A DNA stretch of 64,000 bases from assembly GCF_018638295.1 (NCBI RefSeq), contig NZ_JABTTS010000002.1, positions 62,001 through 126,000 of the forward strand. The letters are read 5' to 3'. Both the position numbers and the translations under genes were made by a program. The notes beneath the pieces were generated by a model, which saw only the letters and a program-made list of their open reading frames with translations, had not been told where the DNA came from and ran no database searches. Source of the stretch: Streptomyces sp. CHD11. Lineage in GTDB: Bacteria; Actinomycetota; Actinomycetes; Streptomycetales; Streptomycetaceae. Below, in pieces: positions 1 to 9,620 of this stretch. The stretch's first letter is position 1. Each line of letters starts with the position of its first letter.

Positions 1-2670
1 GACCTTGTCGAGGTAGTCCGGGAAGGAGGCGTACTTCCCCTTGGCCTTGCGGGACTTGATGATCGACTCGACGACGTTGGTGCCGACGTTGCGCACCGCG
101 GAGAGGCCGAAGAGGATCACGTCGTCGCCCTGCGCGGCGAAGTTCGACTCGGACTCGTTGACGTTCGGCGGGAGCACCTTGATGCCCATGCGGCGGCACT
201 CGTTGAGGTAGACGGCCGACTTGTCCTTGTCGTCCTTGACGGAGGTGAGCAGCGCGGCCATGTACTCGGCCGGGTAGTTCGCCTTGAGGTAGCCGGTCCA
301 GTACGACACCAGTCCGTACGCGGCGGAGTGGGCCTTGTTGAAGGCGTAGCCGGCGAAGGGGACCAGCACGTCCCACAGGGCCTGGATCGCCTCGTCGCTG
401 TAGCCGTTCTTGCGGGCGCCCGCCTGGAAGAGGACGAAGTTCTTCGCCAGTTCGTCGGGCTTCTTCTTGCCCATCACGCGGCGGAGGATGTCGGCCTCGC
501 CGAGCGAGTAGCCGGCGATGATCTGGGCGGCCTTCTGCACCTGCTCCTGGTAGACGATCAGGCCGTAGGTGACCGACAGCACCTCCTGGAGCGGCTCCTC
601 CAGTTCCTTGTGGATCGGGGTGATCTCCTGGCGGCCGTTCTTGCGCTCCGCGTAGTTGATGTGCGAGTTCATGCCCATCGGGCCCGGCCGGTAGAGGGCC
701 GAGACGGCGGAGATGTCCTCGAAGTTGTCGGGCTGCATCTGGCGGAGCAGCGAGCGCATCGGGCCGCCGTCGAACTGGAAGACGCCCAGCGTGTCACCGC
801 GGCAGAGCAGTTCGAAGGTCTTGGGGTCGTCCAGCGGGAGGGAGAGCATCTCCAGGTCGATGCCCTTGTTGGCCTTCACCATCTTGATGGCGTCGTCCAT
901 GATCGTGAGATTGCGCAGGCCCAGGAAGTCCATCTTCAGCAGGCCCAGCGACTCGCACTGGGGGTAGTCCCACTGCGTGATGGTCACGCCGTCGGTGTGC
1001 CGGGTCCAGAGCGGGGCGTGGTCGACGATGGGTTCGCTCGACATGATCACGCCGGCCGCGTGCACGCCCATCTGCCGGACCAGGCCCTCGACGCCCTTGG
1101 CGGTGTCGATGACCTTCTTCACGTCCGGCTCGTTCTCGTACATCCCGCGGATCTCGCCGGCCTCGCTGTAGCGCGGGTGCGAGGGGTTGGTGATGCCGTC
1201 GAGGTCGATGCCCTTGCCGAGGACGTCGGCGGGCATGGCCTTGGTGAGCCGGTCGCCCATCGCGTACGGGTAGCCCAGCACGCGCGCGGAGTCCTTGATG
1301 GCGTTCTTCGCCTTGATCTTGCCGTAGGTACCGATCATGGCGACCTTGTCGGCGCCGTACTTCTCCGTCACGTACCGGATCACCTCGACGCGCCTGCGCT
1401 CGTCGAAGTCGATGTCGACATCGGGCATGGAGACGCGCTCGGGGTTGAGGAACCGCTCGAAGATCAGGCCGTGCGGGATCGGGTCGAGGTCGGTGATGCC
1501 CATCGCGTACGCCACGATCGAACCGGCCGCGGAGCCCCGGCCGGGGCCGACGGCGATGCCCTGGTTCTTGGCCCACATGATGAAGTCGGCGACCACGAGG
1601 AAGTAGCCCGGGAACCCCATCTGGATGATGACGTCCATCTCGTACTCGGCCTGCTTGCGGCGGTCCTCGGGCACGCCGCCGGGGAAGCGGCGCTCCATGC
1701 CGCGGCGGACCTCCTCCTGGAACCAGGTGACCTCCGTGAACCCCTCGGGGATGTCGAACTTCGGCATCAGGTCGCGCTTCTCGAACATGCCCGTGGTGTC
1801 GACCATCTCGGCGATCAGCCGGGTGTTGGCGCAGCCCTGCTGCCAGGCGTCCGACGAGTCGATGGCGTACATCTCGTCGGTGGACTTGAGGTAGTAGCCG
1901 GTGCCGTCGAACCGGAACCGGTCGGGGTCGGAGAGGTTCTTGCCGGTCTGGATGCACAGCAGCGCGTCGTGGGCGGTGGCCTCGTGCGCGTAGGTGTAGT
2001 GCGAGTCGTTGGTGACCAGCGGCGGGATGCCGAGCTTCTTGCCGATCTCCAGGAGGCCGTCGCGGACCCGGTGCTCGATGTCGATGCCGTGGTCCATCAG
2101 CTCCAGGAAGTAGCGCTCCCGGCCGAAGATGTCCTGGTAGTCGGCGGCGGCCTTGAGGGCCTCGTCGAAGTGTCCGAGGCGCAGCCGGGTCTGGACCTCG
2201 CCGGAAGGGCAGCCGGTGGAGGCCACGATCCCCTCGGACCACTGGGAGATGGTCTCCTTGTCCATCCGGGGCCACTTCTGCAGCCAGCCCTCGGCGTACG
2301 CGTCGGAGGACAGCCGGAAGAGGTTGTGCAGACCGGTGCTGTTCACGGCCCACATCGTCTTGTGGGTGTAACCGCCGGAACCGGAGACGTCGTCGCGCTT
2401 CTGGTGCGGCTGGCCCCACTGGATCTTGCGCTTGTTGCGCCGGGACTCGGGGGCGACATACGCCTCGATCCCGATGATCGGCGTGACTCCGGCCTTCTCC
2501 GCGGTGTGGAAGAAGTCGTACGCCCCGTGCAGGTTGCCGTGGTCGGACATGGCGATGTGCGTCATGCCCATGTCGTTACAGGCATCGAACATGTCCTTCA
2601 GCCGCGCGGCACCGTCCAGCAGCGAGTACTGGGTGTGGACGTGCAGGTGCGTGAACGGCGGCTTTGACAC
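1..2670 (-). CDS. dnaE: DNA polymerase III alpha subunit, N-terminal 890 residues (3' end outside window)
   Basis: This is the replicative DNA polymerase catalytic subunit, extending DNA at the fork in the cytoplasm. The GTG start at 2670 follows the Shine-Dalgarno TTGGAGG at 7 bases. Residues 8-18 ([11 protein letters not shown] region) open the PHP domain. The palm motif [10 protein letters not shown] near residues 416-425 supplies the catalytic aspartates. The frame stays open to base 1, giving 890 codons; actinobacterial DnaE1 is close to 1180 residues, so the C-terminal fingers, beta-clamp binding and OB regions are missing because of the window edge, not because of damage. It is divergent from the DUF2252 gene, with 252 bases between. 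The very long reading frames on the opposite strand here are shadows caused by codon bias. Confidence 0.97.
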   Translation of the reverse strand, partial: MSKPPFTHLHVHTQYSLLDGAARLKDMFDACNDMGMTHIAMSDHGNLHGAYDFFHTAEKAGVTPIIGIEAYVAPESRRNKRKIQWGQPHQKRDDVSGSGGYTHKTMWAVNSTGLHNLFRLSSDAYAEGWLQKWPRMDKETISQWSEGIVASTGCPSGEVQTRLRLGHFDEALKAAADYQDIFGRERYFLELMDHGIDIEHRVRDGLLEIGKKLGIPPLVTNDSHYTYAHEATAHDALLCIQTGKNLSDPDRFRFDGTGYYLKSTDEMYAIDSSDAWQQGCANTRLIAEMVDTTGMFEKRDLMPKFDIPEGFTEVTWFQEEVRRGMERRFPGGVPEDRRKQAEYEMDVIIQMGFPGYFLVVADFIMWAKNQGIAVGPGRGSAAGSIVAYAMGITDLDPIPHGLIFERFLNPERVSMPDVDIDFDERRRVEVIRYVTEKYGADKVAMIGTYGKIKAKNAIKDSARVLGYPYAMGDRLTKAMPADVLGKGIDLDGITNPSHPRYSEAGEIRGMYENEPDVKKVIDTAKGVEGLVRQMGVHAAGVIMSSEPIVDHAPLWTRHTDGVTITQWDYPQCESLGLLKMDFLGLRNLTIMDDAIKMVKANKGIDLEMLSLPLDDPKTFELLCRGDTLGVFQFDGGPMRSLLRQMQPDNFEDISAVSALYRPGPMGMNSHINYAERKNGRQEITPIHKELEEPLQEVLSVTYGLIVYQEQVQKAAQIIAGYSLGEADILRRVMGKKKPDELAKNFVLFQAGARKNGYSDEAIQALWDVLVPFAGYAFNKAHSAAYGLVSYWTGYLKANYPAEYMAALLTSVKDDKDKSAVYLNECRRMGIKVLPPNVNESESNFAAQGDDVILFGLSAVRNVGTNVVESIIKSRKAKGKYASFPDYLDKV

Positions 2671-2853
2671 GGTTCGGCCTCCAAGAAGAACGCTGTGGCG
2701 CGGGGCGCCTCGGTGAGGGGTGGTGGTCGGGCGGCGGGAGGGCAGCCGGTGGACGGGGCGGTCCGGTGGTCAGCGTCGAAGTCTATGCCCCGGCACTGAC
2801 ACCCGGGGCCCGTCCCGGCGTACCTTCGGGCGGTGGCGCGGGCACTTTCGGTG

Positions 2854-2866
2854 ACGTGTCACACGT
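2854..2866. promoter_or_regulatory. 13-bp palindrome upstream of the DUF2252 gene
   Basis: ACGTGTCACACGT is a perfect 6-1-6 palindrome in the dnaE/DUF2252 divergent region, 57 bases before the DUF2252 start. A 10/12 match occurs again at 4319-4330, just before the next gene. It could be an operator; no regulator is assigned. Confidence 0.3.
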
Positions 2867-2922
2867 TAGGCAGGGGACGGACCAGCCGTCCCGAAACATC
2901 CCGCACCTGGAGGCACAACGCG

Positions 2923-4272
2923 ATGTCGGTCCCGCAGCTCAACGACGAGCACCGCGGTGAGGAGATCCTCGCCGTCCTCGACACCGCCTTCGGCGAACTC
3001 CTGGCCGCCGACCCGGCCGCGTTCCGGGTGAAGTTCCGGAAGATGGCCGCCTCGGCGTTCGCCTTCTACCGCGGGACGGCGAGCCTCTTCTACCACGATC
3101 TGGACGCGGAGAACGCCGGACGGGGTGGCGGGAGGACGCACAGCGGACCGTTCCTGGACGAGCGCACCTCGCGCGTGTGGATCCACGGCGATCTCCACGC
3201 GGAGAACTTCGGCACGTACATGGACTCCAACGGCCGCCTGGTCTTCAACGTCAACGACTTCGACGAGGCCTACGTCGGCCCCTTCACCTGGGACCTCAAG
3301 CGCTTCGCCGCCTCCATGGCGCTGATCGGCTACGCGAAGGCGCTCAGCGACGAGCAGATCACCGAGCTGGTGACCATCTACACGGTCTCCTACCGGGAGC
3401 GGATCCACGCGCTGGCCACCGGGGCGAAGAGCGACGAAGTGCCGCCCTTCACCCTGGACACCGCCCAGGGGCCGCTGCTGGACGCGCTGCGCGACGCCCG
3501 CTCGCTGACGCGCTTCGGGCTGCTGGACTCGATGACCGAGATCCGCGACTTCGAGCGCCGCTTCGCGCCCGGCGGCGGCGCGGTCGAGCTGGACGCCGCC
3601 ACCCGCTACAAGGTACTCGCGGCCTTCGACGGCTATCTGGAGACCCTGCCGGACGCCTCGCTGGCCCGCCCGGACTCCTACCGGGTGAAGGACGTCGTGG
3701 GCCGCCGCGGCATCGGCATCGGCTCCGCCGGGCTGCCCTCGTACAACATCCTGCTGGAGGGCCACAGCGACGCCCTGGAGAACGACGTGGTGATCTACAT
3801 CAAGCAGGCCCAGACCCCCGCGGTGTCTCGGCACGTCACCGATCCGGCCGTCCGGGAGTACTTCCGGCACGAAGGGCACCGCACCGTGATCTCCCAGCGT
3901 GCCCTGCAGGCGCACGCCGACCCGTGGCTGGGCTGGACCGAGCTGGACGGCTCCGGACAGCTGGTCGCCGAGGTCTCGCCGTACGCGGTGGACCTGGACT
4001 GGGGCGACATCGACGACCCGGAGGAGATCGCCCTGGTCGCCGCCGACCTCGGCCGGGCCACGGCGGCCATGCACGCGGCGGCGGACGACACCTCCGGTGA
4101 GTCCCTGGTGCCGTTCTCCACCGAGCGCGCCATCGACGCCGCGATCGCCGCCGACGAGGACGCCCTGGTCCCCCTCCTGGTCGACTTCGCCCACGACTAC
4201 GGCGCCCGGGCGCGCGCCGACCACCAGACCTTCCTGGACCTGTTCCGCAACGGCAGGATTCCGGGACTCTAA
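2923..4272 (+). CDS. DUF2252 family protein with kinase-like motifs
   Basis: This 449-residue soluble protein belongs to the DUF2252 family, whose reaction is not established to my knowledge. The sequence has WIHGDLHAENFGTYMD near residues 79-94 and NVNDFDEAYVGPFTWDLKRF near residues 100-119. These resemble the catalytic HGD loop and the metal-binding DFD/DFG segment of aminoglycoside phosphotransferase and protein kinase folds, so a phosphotransferase role is inferred. I chose ATG 2923 because an SD (CTGGAGG, 2907-2913) lies 9 bases upstream; the open frame extends to 2833 but has no comparable signal. It is divergent from dnaE and followed 68 bases later by a membrane protein gene on the same strand. 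Confidence 0.85.
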   Translation: MSVPQLNDEHRGEEILAVLDTAFGELLAADPAAFRVKFRKMAASAFAFYRGTASLFYHDLDAENAGRGGGRTHSGPFLDERTSRVWIHGDLHAENFGTYMDSNGRLVFNVNDFDEAYVGPFTWDLKRFAASMALIGYAKALSDEQITELVTIYTVSYRERIHALATGAKSDEVPPFTLDTAQGPLLDALRDARSLTRFGLLDSMTEIRDFERRFAPGGGAVELDAATRYKVLAAFDGYLETLPDASLARPDSYRVKDVVGRRGIGIGSAGLPSYNILLEGHSDALENDVVIYIKQAQTPAVSRHVTDPAVREYFRHEGHRTVISQRALQAHADPWLGWTELDGSGQLVAEVSPYAVDLDWGDIDDPEEIALVAADLGRATAAMHAAADDTSGESLVPFSTERAIDAAIAADEDALVPLLVDFAHDYGARARADHQTFLDLFRNGRIPGL

Positions 4273-4340
4273 CGATCCGCCCGTCCACAGGATCCTTTTA
4301 GGGATCCCTTACCGGAGCACGTGACACACTCGGTCCCGCC

Positions 4341-5051
4341 ATGGACATATCCGGAACCCAGCTCAGAGCCGTCCGCGCGGCGCTGTTCACGGCAGTCGTC
4401 GTGACACTCAGCACCGCGTCGCACGTGCTGCTGTCCGGGGCTCCGCTGCCGTTGAACACGGTGGCCGCGGTCGCCGCCGCCGTGTTCCTCCTGGCGTACG
4501 CCCTGGCGGGACGGGAGCGTTCCTTCGGCCGGATCGCCGCCCTGCTGATCCCCCTGGAGCTGGCCGCCGACACGGTCTTCACCACCGGCCAGCACGTCTG
4601 CTACGGCCGGATGGGCGGTCCCGTGGCGGGCCCGCTGCGCTCCGTCGGCTTCGACGTGCTGTGCGGCGACGGCACCAGTGTGGGCGCGCCGCTGGCCCGG
4701 GTCGCCGGGCACGGCGCCGGGGGCGGCGACCGGATGACGGTTCTGCTCGCCCAGGCCGACCCGGCCACGGCCTGGATGCTGCTCGGCGCGCACGTCGGGG
4801 TCGGTCTGTTCGCCGCCGCCTGGCTGCGCCGCGGCGAGCGGGCGCTGGCGCAGTTGCTGAGCGCCGTGGCGGCGACGGCCTCGACGGCGGTCCGGCCGCT
4901 GCTGCTGGCGGTCGCCGCGGTGACCGTGCGGCGCGCTCCGGACGTGCTCCGTCCGGTCCGTCCGGTCCGCCCCGCCGCCGTCGCCCGGACCCTGCTCCTC
5001 GCGCACTCCCTGGGACGGCGCGGGCCGCCGTGCTCCGCGGCTCTCGCCTGA
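4341..5051 (+). CDS. Hypothetical membrane protein, Streptomyces-conserved
   Basis: I do not recognise a characterised family. The 236-residue product has hydrophobic segments near residues 12-32, 40-56, 64-80 and 140-160, and an Ala/Val/Arg-rich C-terminus. A loop containing HVCYGRMGGPVAG and a later Cys (VLCGDG) lies between helices. The frame has strong third-position GC, and the next gene on the strand encodes a membrane-anchored thioredoxin-fold protein, so a joint role at the membrane is possible but inferred only. The ATG lies 11 bases after an ACGTGACACACT motif that resembles one before the upstream gene. No clear SD is visible. Confidence 0.7.
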   Translation: MDISGTQLRAVRAALFTAVVVTLSTASHVLLSGAPLPLNTVAAVAAAVFLLAYALAGRERSFGRIAALLIPLELAADTVFTTGQHVCYGRMGGPVAGPLRSVGFDVLCGDGTSVGAPLARVAGHGAGGGDRMTVLLAQADPATAWMLLGAHVGVGLFAAAWLRRGERALAQLLSAVAATASTAVRPLLLAVAAVTVRRAPDVLRPVRPVRPAAVARTLLLAHSLGRRGPPCSAALA

Positions 5052-5145
5052 GGCGATCCCGCCCCGGCGGCCACCCCCGAGCACCAGCAGTCCCCCCATA
5101 CGTATCCCGCACACGCACGTGTGCGTCCCCCGTGGAGACATCACC

Positions 5146-5994
5146 ATGAGCAAGCGGAACAGCCAGGCGGCGAAGACGGCGGCCCGAGAGCGTCTGCGCC
5201 AGGAGCGCGAGCGCGAGGCGAAGAAGGCGAAGGTCAAGCGGCAGGCCGTGGTCGCCCTGTCGGTCGTCGGTGTCCTCGCCGCCGCCGGCGGCATCGGCTA
5301 CGCCGTCGTCCAGGCGAACAAGCCCGGGGCGTGGGACGCGGCCCTGGACCAGAAGATCGTCGCCCCCGCGAACACCTCGGGCGAGAACGGCACGACCGTC
5401 GTGATCGGCAAGGAGAGCGCGAAGAAGACCCTGAAGCTGTACGAGGACCCGCGCTGCCCGATCTGCGCCTCGTTCGAGCAGTCGGTGGGCCCGACCCTGC
5501 TGAGCGACTACGAGGCCGGCAAGTACAAGATCCAGTTCATCGGCGGCACGTTCCTCGACGGTGACACCGGGGACGGCGACCAGATGAAGGTCGGCTCCAA
5601 CGGCGAGGGCTCCAAGAACGCGATGAGCGCCCTGGGCGCCGCGCTGAACGTGAGCCCGGAGGCGTTCCTGGAGTTCAAGGAGGCGCTCTACTCGGCCGAG
5701 TTCCACCCCGAGGAGTCGCAGGACAAGTTCAAGGACGACGACTACCTCATCGAGATAGGCGACTCGACCGACGCCCTGAAGAACAACAAGAAGTTCCAGG
5801 ACGCGGTCACGAAGGGCACGTTCGACGCCTGGGCGCTGGCGATGTCCCACACCTTCGACACCAACGAGGACGAGGTGAACGGCACGCCGAGCCTCGTCAT
5901 GGACGGCAAGAAGGTCACCGCCCCGGGCGGCCAGAACGCGCCCATGACCCCGGACGACTTCAAGACCGCCATCGAGAAGGCGCTGAAGGGCTGA
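5146..5994 (+). CDS. Membrane-anchored DsbA-like thioredoxin-domain protein
   Basis: The product has 282 residues. A very basic, Arg/Lys-rich N-terminus (about residues 1-30) is followed by one membrane segment (VVALSVVGVLAAAGGIGYAVV, about 31-51), so the rest should lie outside the membrane. The extracellular domain carries the CPIC redox motif within LYEDPRCPICASFE (about residues 98-111) and the late segment NGTPSLVMDGKKV, which holds the cis-proline loop of DsbA-type folds. It is probably a thiol-disulfide oxidoreductase or a related chaperone for exported proteins. ATG 5146 follows GTGGAGA at about 6 bases. A strong terminator-like palindrome sits 29 bases after the stop. Confidence 0.88.
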   Translation: MSKRNSQAAKTAARERLRQEREREAKKAKVKRQAVVALSVVGVLAAAGGIGYAVVQANKPGAWDAALDQKIVAPANTSGENGTTVVIGKESAKKTLKLYEDPRCPICASFEQSVGPTLLSDYEAGKYKIQFIGGTFLDGDTGDGDQMKVGSNGEGSKNAMSALGAALNVSPEAFLEFKEALYSAEFHPEESQDKFKDDDYLIEIGDSTDALKNNKKFQDAVTKGTFDAWALAMSHTFDTNEDEVNGTPSLVMDGKKVTAPGGQNAPMTPDDFKTAIEKALKG

Positions 5995-6022
5995 TCCGGG
6001 CGGGCCGGCTGACGGCACGCCG

Positions 6023-6058
6023 AAGAGCGGGCGAACTTCCGGAAGTTCGCCCGCTCTT
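6023..6058. terminator. Perfect 36-bp palindrome between the DsbA-like gene and phoD
   Basis: The 18-base arms 6023-6040 and 6041-6058 are exact reverse complements with no spacer. It lies 29 bases after the stop of the thioredoxin gene and only 29 bases before the phoD start. It should terminate the upstream transcript, yet it also occupies the -35 region of the inferred phoD promoter, so it may double as an operator. Confidence 0.7.
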
Positions 6059-6073
6059 GCGTGTACCTGTCAG

Positions 6074-6079
6074 TAGCCT
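6074..6079 (+). promoter_or_regulatory. -10 element of inferred leaderless phoD promoter
   Basis: TAGCCT fits TANNNT and ends 8 bases before GTG 6088. No SD precedes that GTG, so transcription probably starts at or next to the start codon. Confidence 0.5.
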
Positions 6080-6087
6080 GTTCGGCT

Positions 6088-7770
6088 GTGACCAGTCGAC
6101 ACAGATCATCCGAGAGCACCCTCCCCGCCACCGCGGACGTCAGCTCCCTCTCCCCGCGCCGCCGTACGGTCGTCAAGGCGGCCGCCGCCACCGCGGCGCT
6201 GGCCGGACCGCTCGCCGCCGCCCTGCCCGCCCGGGCCGAACGGCAGACCCCCGCCTTCCTGCACGGCGTCGCCTCCGGCGATCCGCTGCCGGACGGGGTC
6301 CTGCTGTGGACCCGGGTGACGCCCGTGCCCGAGGCGATACCCGGCTCGGGGCTCGGCCCCGACACCGAGGTGAGCTGGACCGTCGCCCGGGACAAGGCGT
6401 TCAGCGACGTCGTCGCGCGGGGATCCACCCTCGCCACCGCCGCCTCGGACCACACCGTCAAGGCGGACATCCGCGGCCTGCGGCCCGCCACCGACTACTG
6501 GTTCCGCTTCTCCTCCGGCGGCGCCGGCTCCCCCGCCGCCCGCACCCGCACCGCCCCGGCCGCCGACGCCGCGGTGACCGGGCTGCGCTTCGGTGTGGTC
6601 TCCTGCTCCAACTGGGAGGCGGGGCGCTTCTCGGCGTACCGCCATCTCGCGGCCCGGGGCGACCTGGACGCCTGGCTGCACCTCGGTGACTACATCTACG
6701 AGTACGCCACCGGCGAGTACGGCACCCGCGGCACCGTCGTCCGGCCGCACGCGCCCGCCCACGAGACCGTCACCCTCGCCGACTACCGCGTCCGGCACGC
6801 GCACTACAAGACCGACCCCGACCTCCAGGCCCTGCACGCCGAGGCACCCGTCATCGCCATCTGGGACGACCACGAGATCGCCAACGACACCTGGTCGGGC
6901 GGCGCCGAAAATCACACCGAGGGCGCGGAGGGCAGCTGGGCCGCGCGCCAGGCCGCCGCCAAGCAGGCCTACTTCGAGTGGATGCCGGTGCGGCCCGCGC
7001 TGGCCGGCACCACCTACCGCCGGCTGCGCTTCGGCCGGCTCGCCGACCTGTCCCTGCTGGACCTGCGCTCGTTCCGCTCCCAGCAGGTCTCCACCGGCGA
7101 CGGCGACGTCGACGACCCGGACCGCACCCTCACCGGGCGCGCCCAGCTGGACTGGCTGAAGGCGGGCCTGACGGCGTCCGACACCACCTGGCGGCTGGTC
7201 GGCACCTCGGTGATGATCTCGCCGTTCTCCGTGGGTTCCCTGCCCGCGAGCCTGCTGAAGCCGCTCACGAAGCTGCTGGGCCTGCCGCAGGAGGGGCTCG
7301 CGTTCAACACCGACCAGTGGGACGGCTACACCGACGACCGCCGTGAGCTCCTCGCCCACCTGCGGGCGAACGCGATCCGCAACACGGTCTTCCTCACCGG
7401 CGACATCCACATGGCGTGGGCCAACGACGTGCCGGTGAACGCCGGTACCTATCCGCTGTCCGCGTCGGCCGCCACGGAGTTCGTCGTCACCTCGGTCAGC
7501 TCCGACAACCTCGACGACATCGTCAAGGTTCCCGAGGGCACCGTCACCGCGCTCGCCGCCCCGCTGATCCGGGCCGCCAACCGGCACGTCCACTGGGTCG
7601 ACACCGACCGCCACGGCTACGGTGTGCTGGACATCACCGCCGAGCGGGCGCAGATGGACTACTACGTGCTCTCCGGCCGCACGGAGGCGGACGCCACGTC
7701 GCGGTGGGCCCGCTCCTACCGCACCCGCAGCGGCACGCAGAAGGCCGAGCGCGCACACGACCCGGTCTGA
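6088..7770 (+). CDS. phoD: Alkaline phosphatase PhoD, Tat-exported
   Basis: This is an extracellular phosphodiesterase/alkaline phosphatase of the PhoD family, used for phosphate scavenging. The 560-residue product begins with a twin-arginine signal ([17 protein letters not shown], then AARA-like cleavage near PARAERQTP), so export is folded through Tat. Metal-site motifs are visible: [31 protein letters not shown] and [10 protein letters not shown], which supply the Cys, Asp and His ligands of the Fe/Ca centre. The N-terminal fibronectin-like domain covers about residues 55-150. I chose GTG 6088; an upstream GTG at 6061 would extend it but lies next to the palindrome. PhoP control is known for streptomycete phoD genes, but I see no convincing pair of PHO-box repeats here. 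Confidence 0.95.
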   Translation: MTSRHRSSESTLPATADVSSLSPRRRTVVKAAAATAALAGPLAAALPARAERQTPAFLHGVASGDPLPDGVLLWTRVTPVPEAIPGSGLGPDTEVSWTVARDKAFSDVVARGSTLATAASDHTVKADIRGLRPATDYWFRFSSGGAGSPAARTRTAPAADAAVTGLRFGVVSCSNWEAGRFSAYRHLAARGDLDAWLHLGDYIYEYATGEYGTRGTVVRPHAPAHETVTLADYRVRHAHYKTDPDLQALHAEAPVIAIWDDHEIANDTWSGGAENHTEGAEGSWAARQAAAKQAYFEWMPVRPALAGTTYRRLRFGRLADLSLLDLRSFRSQQVSTGDGDVDDPDRTLTGRAQLDWLKAGLTASDTTWRLVGTSVMISPFSVGSLPASLLKPLTKLLGLPQEGLAFNTDQWDGYTDDRRELLAHLRANAIRNTVFLTGDIHMAWANDVPVNAGTYPLSASAATEFVVTSVSSDNLDDIVKVPEGTVTALAAPLIRAANRHVHWVDTDRHGYGVLDITAERAQMDYYVLSGRTEADATSRWARSYRTRSGTQKAERAHDPV

Positions 7771-7775
7771 TCCGT

Positions 7776-7792
7776 CCGGACCGCCGGTCCGG
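7776..7792. terminator. Short hairpin between convergent phoD and hydrolase genes
   Basis: CCGGACC and GGTCCGG are separated by GCC, giving a 7-bp stem in the 22-base gap between two convergent stops. It can act in both directions. Confidence 0.5.
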
Positions 7793-8377
7793 TCAGCTCT
7801 CCAGCGACTCGAGGAAGCCGAGAGCCACCCGCCAGGTGGTCTCGGCGGCCTCCCCGTCGTGGTCCGGCAGACCGGGGTCGGTGTAGAGGTGGCCGGCGCC
7901 CGCGTATCGGTACACCTCGACGTCGGCGCCGGTCCGGCCCATCCGCAGATACCAGGCGGTGAGCCAGTCGTCGGTCTCGAACGGGTCGGGCTCGGCCACA
8001 TGCAGCTGCACCGGCAGCCCGTCCACCGCGGCGTTCTCCGCGATGTCCGACGTGCCGTGCAGGAGCAGCAGCCCGCGCGCCTTGTCGTCGCCGAGGGCCA
8101 GCGTCTGGGCGACGGACGCGCCGAAGGAGAAGCCCGCGTACACCAGCCCGCGCTCCGAGTAGGGCGCCGCCGCCAGCACGGCCCGCTTCAGCAGTTCGTC
8201 CTTGCCGGTCTCCTCCGTGTACGCCACACCCTCCTCGACCGAGTCGAACGTACGGCCGTCGAACAGGTCCGGTGTCCACACCTCGTGTCCGGCCGCGCGC
8301 AGCCGGCCGGCGGCCGCGGCCACCGCGGGCCTCGGACCGTAGACCGAGTGAAAGAGCATGATGTTCATGCGGCCCAT
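7793..8377 (-). CDS. Dienelactone hydrolase family protein
   Basis: This is a 194-residue alpha/beta hydrolase. The nucleophile elbow is AGFSFGAS (about residues 81-88), where many relatives have GxCxGG or GxSxG; a Ser replaces Cys. The later DPF and the AGHLYTDP segment (about 159-166) supply the expected acid and His of the triad. The substrate is unknown. The reading frame starts at ATG 8377 and a second ATG at 8368 (MNIMLFH) is just as plausible, as neither has a good SD. It converges on phoD and is divergent from the mscS gene. Confidence 0.85.
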   Translation of the reverse strand: MGRMNIMLFHSVYGPRPAVAAAAGRLRAAGHEVWTPDLFDGRTFDSVEEGVAYTEETGKDELLKRAVLAAAPYSERGLVYAGFSFGASVAQTLALGDDKARGLLLLHGTSDIAENAAVDGLPVQLHVAEPDPFETDDWLTAWYLRMGRTGADVEVYRYAGAGHLYTDPGLPDHDGEAAETTWRVALGFLESLES

Positions 8378-8473
8378 GGTGCCAGCAGGGTGTGACGCCC
8401 CCGGACCCCGGCACTGCCCGCGTTGGTGCGGAAGTCACATGGTCATGCGGGTTCGTGCGGGCGCGGAGCCGGT

Positions 8474-8479
8474 TAGGTT
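8474..8479 (+). promoter_or_regulatory. -10 element of inferred leaderless mscS promoter
   Basis: TAGGTT ends 7 bases before ATG 8487; GTTCGT at 8451-8456, 17 bases further up, could be the -35 element. A GGGGG just before the ATG could also serve as an SD. Confidence 0.45.
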
Positions 8480-8486
8480 CGGGGGC

Positions 8487-9611
8487 ATGGATGACGTGCT
8501 CCGCCCATCGATCGTGGTCGGCAGCTCGGTCGTGCTCACGCTGCTGCTCGGCTGGGCCACCGACCTGCTGCTGCGCAAGGCCGACGAACGCCACCCCGAG
8601 ACTCCGCTGTGGGGCCTGCTGCGCCGGGCCCGCGTCCCGTACCAGCTGGTGATCTGCGCGGCGCTGCTCAGAGGCTCCTACGAGGAGGCCCGGGTCTTCC
8701 CGGACCACGAGGTGGGCATCGGCAGGGTCCTGTCACTGGTGCTGATCGGGTCGGCCGCCTGGCTGGCCGTCCGGGTCGCGCTCGCGGTCGTGGAGACGTC
8801 GTACGCGCGCTACGCCAGCGCCCATCGTGAGCGCGACCCCGCCCGGGTCCGCCGGGTGCGCACCCAGGTGACGCTGATCCAGCGGGTGGTCACGGCGGTC
8901 GTCGGTGTGGTGGCCGTGGCCGCCATGCTGCTGACCTTCCCGGCGATGCAGGCGGCGGGGGCCTCGCTGCTGGCCTCGGCGGGAATCCTCGGCATCGTCG
9001 CCGGTGTGGCAGCGCAGTCCACGCTGGGCAACATGTTCGCCGGGCTGCAGATCGCCTTCGGCGACATGGTCCGCATCGGCGACACGGTGATCGTGGACGG
9101 CGAGTGGGGCACCGTCGAGGAGATCACGCTGACCTTCCTGACCGTGCGCACCTGGGACGAGCGCCGGATCACCATGCCGGTGTCGTATTTCACGTCCAAG
9201 CCGTTCGAGAACTGGTCGCGCGGAACACCCCAGATGACCGGCACCGTCTTCTGGCACCTCGACCACTCCGCCCCGCTGGACGCGATGCGCGACAGGCTCC
9301 GCGACATCCTCCGGGAGTGCCCGGCCTGGGACGGCCGCGCCTACAACCTGACCGTGACGGACAGCACCCCGAGCACCATGGAGGTGCGGGCCCTGGCGAC
9401 GGCCAAGGACGCGGACGACATCTGGACCGTGCGGGTCACCGTCCGGGAGCAGATGATCCGCTGGCTGACCGCCGAGCACCCCTACGCCCTGCCCCGGGTC
9501 AACGCGGCCGACGCGGTGCTGCCGCCCGGCCGGGGCGGCCACCGCTCCCCCGACGGGACGCCGGGCGTACCGGCGGCCCGGCGGGTGCACCAGCATGCGA
9601 GGGAGCACTGA
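8487..9611 (+). CDS. Small-conductance mechanosensitive channel, MscS family
   Basis: The 374-residue integral membrane protein should open on membrane stretch to release solutes during hypo-osmotic shock. Hydrophobic segments lie near residues 8-28, 50-65, 75-100 and 125-150. The pore-lining helix is the Ala/Gly-rich ASLLASAGILGIVAGVAAQS stretch, followed by the conserved STLGNMFAGLQIAFGDMVRIGD beta-domain entry and VDGEWGTVEEI. The C-terminal cytoplasmic domain ends in a Gly/Pro/His-rich tail with no homology that I recognise. ATG 8487 is the best start; the open frame to 8358 has no signal. It converges on the SDR gene with a 9-base gap. Confidence 0.9.
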   Translation: MDDVLRPSIVVGSSVVLTLLLGWATDLLLRKADERHPETPLWGLLRRARVPYQLVICAALLRGSYEEARVFPDHEVGIGRVLSLVLIGSAAWLAVRVALAVVETSYARYASAHRERDPARVRRVRTQVTLIQRVVTAVVGVVAVAAMLLTFPAMQAAGASLLASAGILGIVAGVAAQSTLGNMFAGLQIAFGDMVRIGDTVIVDGEWGTVEEITLTFLTVRTWDERRITMPVSYFTSKPFENWSRGTPQMTGTVFWHLDHSAPLDAMRDRLRDILRECPAWDGRAYNLTVTDSTPSTMEVRALATAKDADDIWTVRVTVREQMIRWLTAEHPYALPRVNAADAVLPPGRGGHRSPDGTPGVPAARRVHQHAREH

Positions 9612-9620
9612 GCCCACCCC

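Noticed and set aside
328..2667. 779-codon open frame antisense to dnaE
   Set aside because: It is the mirror of a biased GC-rich gene; the dnaE strand carries PHP and palm motifs, and the antisense product is His/Asp/Val-rich without a recognisable domain.
6034..6066. PHO box before phoD
   Set aside because: One 11-base unit (GTTCGCCCGCT) fits at 9 positions, but it is part of the palindrome and the expected neighbouring repeat is absent.
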